Source: DAOUMF01 sp034411955
GTDB lineage: Bacteria; Chloroflexota; Dehalococcoidia; SM23-28-2; RBG-16-64-32
Assembly: GCA_034411955.1 (NCBI GenBank)
Contig: DAOUMF010000076.1
Coordinates: forward strand, 1 to 22,847
Direction: 5' to 3'
DNA: 22,847 nucleotides
The notes under the pieces were generated by a model, which saw nothing but the letters and a program-made list of their open reading frames with translations, ran no database searches and was not told where the DNA came from. A program made the position numbers and the translations under genes. This document shows positions 1-6,490 of the stretch, one piece after another (within the stretch, counting starts at the first letter, position 1; every line of letters starts with the position of its first letter).

Positions 1-9
1 CGGACGATG

Positions 10-35
10 TTGGGGCCCCGTTTGGGGGGCCCCAA
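10..35 (-). terminator. Hairpin downstream of the anti-sigma gene, candidate terminator
   Basis: A perfect 10-bp inverted repeat, TTGGGGCCCC at 10-19 and GGGGCCCCAA at 26-35, with a 6-nt loop. It begins 24 nt after the stop codon of the minus-strand sigma/anti-sigma pair. There is no clear U-tract after the stem in that direction, so intrinsic termination is inferred from position and stem strength only. Confidence 0.45.
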
Positions 36-59
36 CTGCGTATCGAGGAGGTCGATGCC

Positions 60-1436
60 TTAACTAGTGGGAGGTGCGACCTGCTCGGCCAAGCTGTCGG
101 CAATGGCCACCAGGTCGGTTTGCGGCAGGTAGTTGTCTGTGGTGTAGATAACGGTACGGAGGCCGCCGAGATCGAAGAGGATGGTCTCGGCGCCGTCTTC
201 GCCCCAGGTGAGGTCACTGCCGGTGGGCTGCCAGGTGCCGCTGACGTAGGTGGCGGGGATCCTTGCAGGGAGCCATATATCCTGGGCGAAGCCCTCCTCC
301 ACCACGATGCTGTTGGATGAGGCGCGTTCCTGGTAGATGAGGATGGTTCCCGGGCTGTCTGTCGCGCCGGAGTTTTCGTAGGCGAGGAGGAACAGGCCTC
401 CCTGGTCGGCTGTTAGCGCTCTTGGGAAGTATTGGGATGAGACCTGATGATAGTCGCTGGGCAGGAAGGCAGGCTCGTACACGGGCAGGCCGAGGAGGAT
501 GCTGGCCTGGGCCGCTGAGACGTCGTTGCTTTGGATGACTTCGGTCACCGGCGGCACGGTTGGCGGGGCGGAAGTCTCGGTGACGCCGATGTGGCCGCCG
601 AGGAAGCTGGCGAATTCGGTAACCGGGTGGTGGGCGAGGCCGGTGGCGGGTATGGGTCCCAAGGCGGCGGCGACCAGGGCGACGACGGCGCCGGCAGCGG
701 CAAGCTTGGGCCAGGGAGAGGCCGCTTTGCGCCAGAAGACGGGCCGACGTCGGGATCGGCTCAGGCACGCCATGAGGCGTGGCCTCAGGCGGGCCCACAC
801 CCGCGCCTGCTGGTCCAGGAAGCCGGTGCGGGCGCTGGCGGCGGCGGCCCGGCGCATGCGGGCCACGCTCAGCAGCTCCTCCAGTTTAGAGTCTCTAGCC
901 TCCCATATAGGCTCGCCCAGGATCATGCGGTCGAGGGTGACGCCGAAATCGTCGGCCTCTCGATCGCGGCGGCGGAACGGCCAGTGGAAGAAGCCGCGCC
1001 TCTCCGACTGGCTGGTCTGAATGCGTGCCTGCACGCGCTGCCAGATGGCCTCGCGGTGCGCCTCGGAGACGGCGGCTGCGTGCTCGCTCATCTGGCGGCG
1101 CAGGTCGATGATCTCCTGAAGCTCCTTTACGTCCGTGTGGTCGGGGTCTTCATGGTCCGGCGCGGTGTCCCCCGCGCGATCGTGCGAGGTGGTGGAGCCG
1201 TTGGGCTCGCCGTTGTCGCGGTTCCGGAGGAGGTTCAGGCGGGCTATCAGGCGGTCCAGCACGGCGCTCTGGGCCTCATTGCCGGCCTCAGCGGCCTCGC
1301 GGGCAGCGTCCAGGCGGATCCTGGCTATCTGGAGGAGCTGCTGGAGCTCCTCGTCGCTGAGGTCCTCAGGCGTGCGGCCCTGGACCATCTCCTCGATGGC
1401 CTTGGCCAGCCTGTCTGCCTGCTCCGGGTTGTGCAT
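60..1436 (-). CDS. Membrane-anchored probable anti-sigma factor with DUF4367-like outer domain
   Basis: 458 aa. The likely role is to hold the ECF sigma factor encoded just upstream at the membrane until a signal arrives. Residues 1-220 are helical and charged, with three related segments (about 9-74, 103-140 and 165-220) sharing a pattern of ELxxLLxIARxR followed by LDxxxARxWARL. One membrane segment lies at about 244-262. The outer part (about 308-453) resembles DUF4367-type domains, with GTWQP, LTWGEDGAETILFD and a final IADSL helix. No HxxxCxxC zinc finger of classical anti-sigma factors is present; the N-terminal repeats are reminiscent of DUF5667-type proteins. The ATG lies 2 nt after the sigma stop, with AAGAGG upstream, so translation is probably coupled. 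Sigma binding is inferred from neighbourhood and topology; the membrane segment is clear. Confidence 0.7.
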   Translation of the reverse strand: MHNPEQADRLAKAIEEMVQGRTPEDLSDEELQQLLQIARIRLDAAREAAEAGNEAQSAVLDRLIARLNLLRNRDNGEPNGSTTSHDRAGDTAPDHEDPDHTDVKELQEIIDLRRQMSEHAAAVSEAHREAIWQRVQARIQTSQSERRGFFHWPFRRRDREADDFGVTLDRMILGEPIWEARDSKLEELLSVARMRRAAAASARTGFLDQQARVWARLRPRLMACLSRSRRRPVFWRKAASPWPKLAAAGAVVALVAAALGPIPATGLAHHPVTEFASFLGGHIGVTETSAPPTVPPVTEVIQSNDVSAAQASILLGLPVYEPAFLPSDYHQVSSQYFPRALTADQGGLFLLAYENSGATDSPGTILIYQERASSNSIVVEEGFAQDIWLPARIPATYVSGTWQPTGSDLTWGEDGAETILFDLGGLRTVIYTTDNYLPQTDLVAIADSLAEQVAPPTS

Positions 1437-1438
1437 CG

Positions 1439-2071
1439 CTAGCGGACCTCTTGCTGCTGCTCCATGCGCGCCCGCAGCTTGCGCAGGGCGCGAAAGATGG
1501 TTACTCGCACGTTCACTTCGCTGGTCTTGAGTATGTCGGCGATCTCGCGGTTGGTGAGTTCGGCGTCGAACTTGAGAGAGATGATCTCCTGCTCCCGGGG
1601 CGGAAGCTGGCGGAGGAGGGAGGCGAGGTGACTGATGCGCTCGCGGTGGAGGAGGGTGTCCTCCGGGCTGGGTGGCTGATGGTTGAGCTCGCTGTTCCAG
1701 GCGGCCTCCTGGAGGGCTTTGGCCGCGGGCTTCTCCTTGCGCCAGTGGGAGGCGACCTCATTGCGGGCGATGGTGAATAGCCAGGAGCTGAAGGCGTCGG
1801 CGGAGCGAAGGCCGTGCATCTTAACGTAGGCCTTCTCGAAGACGTCGGAGACGATGTCCAGCGCTGCTTCCTTGTGCTGGACGCGTCCGTAGACGTAGGC
1901 GAAGACCTTGGGAAAGTACTGGTTGTACAGCTCGGCGAACTCGCTGAGCTGGCGACCGTTGCGGTGGCCGTTCCGGGGGAGGGTAGTGGGCGGGGAACGG
2001 CGGGTTCGCTGTTGCGCCCCGATGGCAGCGGCGCCTGCACTGTTCGTTCTGCCGGCTAGGGTGAAACGCAT
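1439..2071 (-). CDS. ECF-type (sigma-70 family) RNA polymerase sigma factor
   Basis: 210 aa. It directs RNA polymerase to a specific promoter set. The sigma-2 region spans about 43-111 (LYNQYFPKVFAYVYGRV, DIVSDVFEKAY, AFSSWLFTIARNEVASHWR). Sigma-4 spans about 145-201 (LPPREQEIISLKFDAELTNREIADIL, then a helix-turn-helix ending RALRKLRARM). There is no sigma-1 or sigma-3, as expected for ECF factors. The reading frame is open up to an ATG at 2185, but the ATG at 2071 is preferred: GAAGGGAAG lies just upstream, and the extra 38 residues are low-complexity, unlike the family. A possible ECF-type promoter at 2167-2195 would also leave the longer start untranscribed. The first 40 residues remain a poorly conserved Arg/Pro-rich extension. 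The gene is followed after 2 nt by the probable anti-sigma gene. Confidence 0.9.
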   Translation of the reverse strand: MRFTLAGRTNSAGAAAIGAQQRTRRSPPTTLPRNGHRNGRQLSEFAELYNQYFPKVFAYVYGRVQHKEAALDIVSDVFEKAYVKMHGLRSADAFSSWLFTIARNEVASHWRKEKPAAKALQEAAWNSELNHQPPSPEDTLLHRERISHLASLLRQLPPREQEIISLKFDAELTNREIADILKTSEVNVRVTIFRALRKLRARMEQQQEVR

Positions 2072-2478
2072 GGCTTCTTCCCTTCGATCCTCGTCGCCTG
2101 CCGGGCCCGTATTGACCGATGGCCGTCGGGGAGACCGAGGGCTAGCGCTGGACTCAGGACGAACAATAGACGCCATAATAGGCAAAGTTGTTACAGGCTT
2201 TCGATGAAGAAATCGGCGTATCTTTGATCAGGGATTGACATATCCGGTTTCTAATCTCTAGTAGCAGAGTTCCACAAACGCAGTTCATGGGTGGCTGCCT
2301 GCCAGACTACCATGGGTTCCATCATTGCCAATCTCAGTATGACACTGCAGGGACGGGGAGACAGTTAACCTACGGCTAACGTGGGTGAACAGGCGGTGAA
2401 TTCGGTTTCGCTGCTAGAGGATCAGTACGGCGGTGTAGGAGCCCGCCGGGGAGGCCAAGCCCTGGAAATGGGGACCTC
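2072..2478. other. Intergenic region upstream of the sigma gene and downstream of the cyclase gene
   Basis: 407 bp without a convincing gene. The part near 2167-2195 carries a candidate ECF promoter for the minus-strand sigma gene. A TTGACA at 2235-2240 on the plus strand has no good -10 and no plus-strand gene after it. At the cyclase 3' end, GTAGGAG (2435-2441) and CTCCTAC (2476-2482) form a 7-bp stem with a 34-nt loop around the stop codon, a weak candidate terminator. Nothing else is recognisable. Confidence 0.5.
2167..2195 (-). promoter_or_regulatory. Candidate ECF-type promoter of the sigma gene (autoregulation)
   Basis: On the minus strand, TGTAAC (2190-2195) is followed after 17 bp by CGTCTA (2167-2172). 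ECF promoters commonly have an AAC core at -35 and CGTC at -10 with this spacing. Transcription would start near 2160, leaving a leader of about 90 nt before the ATG at 2071. Autoregulation is common for ECF sigma genes; the assignment here is by pattern only. Confidence 0.35.
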
Positions 2479-3819
2479 CTACTCTGGCCTTCCGTCCCGT
2501 TTGACCGAGAACAGGCGCCATTCCTCCGGGACGCCCTTGAGGCGGTGTGGGCCACGGTCCTCGAACTCCAGGCCCGATCCCGCCACCAGGTCTTTGACCG
2601 TGCTGGAGACGAGCACCTCGCCTGCCGCAGCCTCAGCCGCCACGCGGGCACCGATGTGTACAGCAATGCCGCCCACATCCTCCTCCATCACCTCGCACTC
2701 CCCGGTGTGCAGGCCCGCCCTGATCGAGATCCCGAGCTGTCCGACGGAGTCGCTGACGGCGCAGGCGCAGCGGATGCCGCGGGCGGGGCCGTCGAAGGTG
2801 GCGAAGAAGCCGTCGCCGGTGGTCTTGACCTCACGGCCGCGGAACCGGTCCAGCTCCCTTCGCGCCATGGCGTAGTAGCTGTGGAGCAGTTCCCGCCAGC
2901 GGTAGTCTCCCACCTCTGCGGCCCGTTGGGTGGAGCCGACGATGTCCGTGAACAGCACCGTGGCCAGCACCCGGTCCGGCTCCGGCGCGGGGCGGACACC
3001 CGTGAGGAACTCCTGGACCTCGTCGAGGACGGTGGCGGAGTCGCCGATCCAGGGCCAGTGGTCGACGCCGGGCAGCTCGGTGTACTTGGCGCCGGGGATC
3101 CGCTTGGCCATATAGCGGCTGTGACCCACCTCGATCCACCCTTCATCGGCGCGATGCATGATGAGCGTCGGAACCCGTATCGCCGGCAGCACATCCCGTA
3201 TGTCGATCTCATCGTTCATCCGCATCAGCGCTTCCGCCATCCGAGGGCTCGCACCGCCCCGGCACACGCGGGCCCACCACTGCCTGTACCGTTCGTCGTT
3301 CGCGACGCTGGGGTTCACAATCGGGGCCATAGGCCCTTCCGCCCAGCTCTCCCTGATCGTCTGGAAGAGTCGTTCCATGACATCGCCAGTGGGGCCGTAG
3401 GGGTAGTCAACGGTTCTCGTGAGCTTGGCGTATGAGGAGTACATGACGAGAGCGGATGTCCGATGGGGATAAGTGGCGGCGAACAGGGTGCAGATGGGGC
3501 CTCCCTCCGAGTAGCCGAACAGAGCCGCCCGTTCCGAGCCGGCGGCGTCCATCACCGCCCGCACGTCGTCCATCCGCTCGTCTAGAGTGGGCACCCCCTG
3601 GACGGGGTCCGAGAGACCCGTTCCCCGCTTGTCGAACATGAGCAGGCGAGAAAAGGAAGCGAGTCGCTGAAGGAAGCGTGCGAGCAGTGGCTCCTCCCAG
3701 AAGTACTCGACGTGCGATACGAAGCCGGGGGCGAGCACCAAGTCAAAGGGGCCGTCGCCGACCACCTGGTAGGCGATGTTGACGTCATCGCTCTTGGCGT
3801 ACCTGGTCTCTGGCTGCAT
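2479..3819 (-). CDS. Alpha/beta hydrolase fused to class III adenylate/guanylate cyclase
   Basis: 446 aa, predicted cytosolic (no signal peptide or membrane segment). Residues 20-275 form an alpha/beta hydrolase fold with nucleophile elbow GYSEGG (Ser104), candidate acid Asp225 and catalytic His254 (GVDHWPW). Residues 285-440 form a class III cyclase catalytic domain. Metal-binding Asp292 lies in LFTDIVGST and Asp336 in KTTGDGFFATF, with Lys332 at the purine-specifying position. The usual transition-state Asn of the VNxAAR motif is His388 (GIAVHIGARV), a variant seen in this fusion family. It probably makes cAMP in response to a small molecule bound or hydrolysed by the first domain; the ligand is unknown. 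GGGAGGG precedes the ATG and a TATAAT lies 23 nt upstream. It is a separate transcription unit, 67 bp from glcF. Confidence 0.88.
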   Translation of the reverse strand: MQPETRYAKSDDVNIAYQVVGDGPFDLVLAPGFVSHVEYFWEEPLLARFLQRLASFSRLLMFDKRGTGLSDPVQGVPTLDERMDDVRAVMDAAGSERAALFGYSEGGPICTLFAATYPHRTSALVMYSSYAKLTRTVDYPYGPTGDVMERLFQTIRESWAEGPMAPIVNPSVANDERYRQWWARVCRGGASPRMAEALMRMNDEIDIRDVLPAIRVPTLIMHRADEGWIEVGHSRYMAKRIPGAKYTELPGVDHWPWIGDSATVLDEVQEFLTGVRPAPEPDRVLATVLFTDIVGSTQRAAEVGDYRWRELLHSYYAMARRELDRFRGREVKTTGDGFFATFDGPARGIRCACAVSDSVGQLGISIRAGLHTGECEVMEEDVGGIAVHIGARVAAEAAAGEVLVSSTVKDLVAGSGLEFEDRGPHRLKGVPEEWRLFSVKRDGRPE

Positions 3820-3842
3820 GGCCGTGCCCTCCCTGCGCCGGA

Positions 3843-3848
3843 ATTATA
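3843..3848 (-). promoter_or_regulatory. -10 box of the hydrolase-cyclase gene
   Basis: A perfect TATAAT on the minus strand, 23 nt upstream of the ATG at 3819, with the Shine-Dalgarno sequence GGGAGGG (3827-3833) between them. The -35 position at 17-bp spacing (3866-3871) falls inside the REPIN-like element and shows no TTGACA match. Confidence 0.4.
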
Positions 3849-3862
3849 CCCCCTCACTGGAT

Positions 3863-3919
3863 GTAGCGGCGACCTTCAGGTCGCCATCACCGGCATGGAG
3901 GCCTGAAGGCCTCCGCTAC
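3863..3919. repeat. REPIN-like double hairpin (two inverted GTAG-headed REP-like units)
   Basis: 57 bp made of two 23-nt units in inverted orientation (3863-3885, and 3897-3919 on the other strand) around an 11-bp spacer. Each unit starts with GTAGCGG and folds into a perfect 8-bp hairpin: GGCGACCT/AGGTCGCC at 3868-3885 and GGAGGCCT/AGGCCTCC at 3897-3914. The outer arms GTAGCGG and CCGCTAC also pair. The units differ at four positions that form two compensatory base pairs, so the structure is conserved. A 5' GTAG followed by a hairpin is the hallmark of REP sequences mobilised by RAYT (TnpA-REP) transposases, and an inverted pair is a REPIN. No RAYT gene lies in the window. The element overlaps the last ten codons and stop of glcF. 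Confidence 0.7.
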
Positions 3920-5191
3920 GATGGCCTGCCCGTAAGCCTCGTCCAACAGCTCCACCACGTGGACGACGCGACCGGGCAGGCGGTGGCGGCGCAGGCCGGC
4001 CTCCAGTTGAACCATGCAGCCGGGGTTGGCGGTGGCGATGACCTTCGCCCCGGTGGCGGTGATCTCGCGCATCTTGCCGTCCAGCAGGTCGAGGGACATC
4101 TGGCGGTGGGCCAGGGAGTAGACGCCGGCGCTGCCGCAGCAGCGGTCGGGGCGCTCCATCTCGATGAGGTGGAGGCCGGGGATGGCGGCGAGCACGTCTC
4201 GCGGGGCGCGGGAGATGCGCTGGGCGTGGGCCAGGTGGCAGGGGTCCTGGTAGGTGACGTGGACCTCCAGCGGGCCGGAGGGGGGCTCGAGCGGCAGGTC
4301 GGCCAGGAGCTCGGTGACGTCCCTGGCCATGCCAGCGAAGCGTTCCGCCTTCTCTGCGTAGTCGGGATCGTCGGCCAGGAGTTCGCCGTACTCCTTCATG
4401 GCCGCCGAGCAGCCGGCGGAGTTGACGACGACGGTGTCGACATCGGCGTCGAGGAAGGCGTCGATGTTGCGGCGGGCGAGGGCGCGGGCGGTGGAGCGAT
4501 CGCCGTTGTGGGAATGGAGGGCGCCGCAGCAGAGCTGGCCCGGCGGCGCCACCACCTTGAGGCCGTTGCGGGCCAGGACGCGGACGGTGGCCTCGTGGAC
4601 GCGGCCGAAGGCGTGGGGCATGATGCAGCCGGTGAGAAGGGCCACGCGCCCTCGCACTTTGCCCAGGGGCTTGGGGAGGACGCTGTCCACGCGGAAGGTG
4701 GGGCCGGATATGGTCGGTGCCAGGACGACGCGGTCGCGCAGATAGGGGACTCGCTCTGCCAGCCAGCGCAGGCCGGAGGCGCGATAGAGGCGGAGGAGGG
4801 CGGCCAGTGCGGTCATGCGGCCGGGCCGGGCGATGACCTCTCGCAGGAAGAGGGCGCGGAGGCGCCAGGCCAGGGGAGTCCTGCCGTTGGTCAGGATCTC
4901 CGCTCGCGCGGCCTCCATGACGCGCCCGTAAGGGACGCCGGAGGGGCAGACGGCCTCGCAGTTGCGGCACTGGAGGCAGAGGTCGAGGTGGCCGACGGCG
5001 GTGGGCGTGGCGTCGATGCGCTCCTCGGCGATGGCCCTGATCAGATAGAGGCGTCCGCGGGGCGACTCGGTCTCCAGGCCGGTCTCGGTGTAGGTTGGGC
5101 AGTGCTGGAGGCAGAGGCCGCAGTGGACGCAGCGGGAGAGGTCGACCTCCTGGGGGGCCGACGGACCGGAGAAGGTGGGCCTGCGGGCCAT
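3887..5191 (-). CDS. glcF: Glycolate oxidase iron-sulfur subunit GlcF
   Basis: 434 aa. It carries electrons from the FAD subunits of glycolate dehydrogenase towards the quinone pool. Two 4Fe-4S binding motifs are intact: C21, C24, C27, C31 (CVHCGLCLQHCP) and C72, C75, C78, C82 (CLQCRNCEAVCP). Two CCG (cysteine-rich) domains follow, with TGCIMPHAFG...LCCGALHSHNG and TYQDPCHLAHAQR...RCCGSAG. The start is the ATG at 5191, overlapping the glcE stop by one base (TGATG), so translation is coupled; the open frame upstream of it overlaps glcE and is not family-like. The final residues (VAEAFRPPCR) and the stop codon are encoded inside the REPIN-like element at 3863-3919, so the C-terminus looks acquired. 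Related LldE/DLD-type complexes use similar subunits; the glcDEF gene order favours glycolate. Confidence 0.9.
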   Translation of the reverse strand: MARRPTFSGPSAPQEVDLSRCVHCGLCLQHCPTYTETGLETESPRGRLYLIRAIAEERIDATPTAVGHLDLCLQCRNCEAVCPSGVPYGRVMEAARAEILTNGRTPLAWRLRALFLREVIARPGRMTALAALLRLYRASGLRWLAERVPYLRDRVVLAPTISGPTFRVDSVLPKPLGKVRGRVALLTGCIMPHAFGRVHEATVRVLARNGLKVVAPPGQLCCGALHSHNGDRSTARALARRNIDAFLDADVDTVVVNSAGCSAAMKEYGELLADDPDYAEKAERFAGMARDVTELLADLPLEPPSGPLEVHVTYQDPCHLAHAQRISRAPRDVLAAIPGLHLIEMERPDRCCGSAGVYSLAHRQMSLDLLDGKMREITATGAKVIATANPGCMVQLEAGLRRHRLPGRVVHVVELLDEAYGQAIVAEAFRPPCR

Positions 5192-6480
5192 CACAGCCTC
5201 CCGACGTGGCGGCCGGGGCTGAGGACGCCGTTCGGGTCGAACTGCTGCTTGACGCGGCGCATCAGGTCGAAGGAAGGCGGCGGCTCGCCGAAGACGTCCA
5301 GGCGGCGCTTGAGGTCCAGGGGGCACACCTCGACGACGAGGGAGCCAACGATGTCGGAGGTCGCTGTGCGGAGCCGCCTGATCGCTTCCTCAGGGTCGTC
5401 CAGGTGGGGCCAGGAGGCGTACAGGACGCCGACAGTGGGCAGGGCGAGGATGTGGGGCGGCTCGCCTGCGGCCTCCAGGGAGTCGATGAGGGACGGCATT
5501 CGGGTTGGAAGGGCGGTGGCCTTGCATGACAGCGCGTGGTCCGCGGTCAGGGAGAGGTGGCCCGCACTCTCCCACACCTTTGTGCCGTTGGCCACGTCGA
5601 GGAGGTCGGCGGCGGCGCCCTGGGCTAGCTCGCCGATCTCGCGGAGGGATCGCTCGACGGCCTGAGGGGTGCCCGCCAGGTCGAGGCCAAGTGCCCAGAG
5701 ACCACTGGGGCTGCGCAGGTGGGTCGCAGAGGCTGCGGCGGGGTTGAGGAGTTGGAGGGCGGCGAGGGCGAGGCCGCAGCGCTGCAGTTCGGCAGCGAAG
5801 GCGCAGGCGCGGGCGGGCGTCTCGAAGGCAGCGAGGACGGTCCGCTCCGCCCTGGGCAGGGGCGCGAGCTTGAAGGTGGCCTCCAGGATGATCCCCAGGG
5901 TGCCCAGGGAGCCGATGTACAGCTTGCAGAGGTCGTAGCCAGCCACGTTCTTCACCACGCGACCGCCGGTCTTGGTGACGCGGCCGTCGGCGGTGACGAT
6001 GCGCAGGCCGATGGTGAAGTCGCGGGGGGCACCGTAGGCATGACGAGAGGGCCCGGTGGCGTTGGCGGCCAGGACGCCGCCTACGGTCGTCTTCTCCCCC
6101 CATGGGTCCAGGGGGACGAGCTGCCCGTGCTTGCCCAATTGGCCCCGCAGCCGGTCCAGGGTGATGCCGGCCTGACAGCTCGCGGTGAGATCGGCCGGCT
6201 CGTGCTCCACAATCCGGTCCAGGCGCGCCAGGCTGAGGGCGATGTCGTAGCGGCCGGGGACGTTGCCGATGTGCATGAGGGTGCCGCCGCCCCAGGGGAT
6301 GACGGCCAGGCCCTCCGCGTGGGCGTAGCGCATCGCCTCGGCGACCTGCTCGTACGTGGAGGGCGCCACCGCCGCCTGCGGCGTCAGGCCGTCGACGGCG
6401 AAAGCGGCTGGCTCCGGCGCGAGCCCCTCGGGGCCGACGATGGACTCCAGGTCGCTGCGGAGGGACGCCTGCTCGCCCAT
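5191..6480 (-). CDS. glcE: Glycolate oxidase FAD-binding subunit GlcE
   Basis: 429 aa, somewhat longer than the E. coli protein. It is the second flavin-binding subunit of glycolate dehydrogenase. An FAD-binding PCMH-type domain covers about 30-215, with PWGGGTLMHIGN (62-73), GGVLAANATGPSRHAYG (134-150) and RVVKNVAGYDLCKLYIGSLG (174-193). The C-terminal part is the weaker GlcE-type cap, ending FDPNGVLSPGRH. The ATG at 6480 is preferred, 10 bp after the glcD stop. A GTG at 6537 would overlap glcD by 47 bp and adds a Pro-rich stretch unlike the family. It overlaps glcF by one base, so glcDEF is one operon. Confidence 0.88.
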   Translation of the reverse strand: MGEQASLRSDLESIVGPEGLAPEPAAFAVDGLTPQAAVAPSTYEQVAEAMRYAHAEGLAVIPWGGGTLMHIGNVPGRYDIALSLARLDRIVEHEPADLTASCQAGITLDRLRGQLGKHGQLVPLDPWGEKTTVGGVLAANATGPSRHAYGAPRDFTIGLRIVTADGRVTKTGGRVVKNVAGYDLCKLYIGSLGTLGIILEATFKLAPLPRAERTVLAAFETPARACAFAAELQRCGLALAALQLLNPAAASATHLRSPSGLWALGLDLAGTPQAVERSLREIGELAQGAAADLLDVANGTKVWESAGHLSLTADHALSCKATALPTRMPSLIDSLEAAGEPPHILALPTVGVLYASWPHLDDPEEAIRRLRTATSDIVGSLVVEVCPLDLKRRLDVFGEPPPSFDLMRRVKQQFDPNGVLSPGRHVGRL

Positions 6481-6490
6481 GGGTCCGGCG

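Noticed and set aside
531..1442. A 303-codon plus-strand frame opposite the anti-sigma gene
   Set aside because: The minus-strand product has a membrane segment, a DUF4367-like domain and coupling to the sigma gene; the plus frame shows no domain and no ribosome site.
2235..2264. TTGACA on the plus strand with TAGTAG 18 bp later
   Set aside because: No plus-strand gene or recognisable RNA follows within the region; a chance match is more likely, although a small RNA cannot be excluded.
3776..5665. A 629-codon open frame on the plus strand opposite glcF and glcE
   Set aside because: It is antisense to two genes with intact iron-sulfur and FAD motifs, is made of Gly/Ala/Asp/Val repeats typical of GC-rich shadow frames, and has no recognisable domain.
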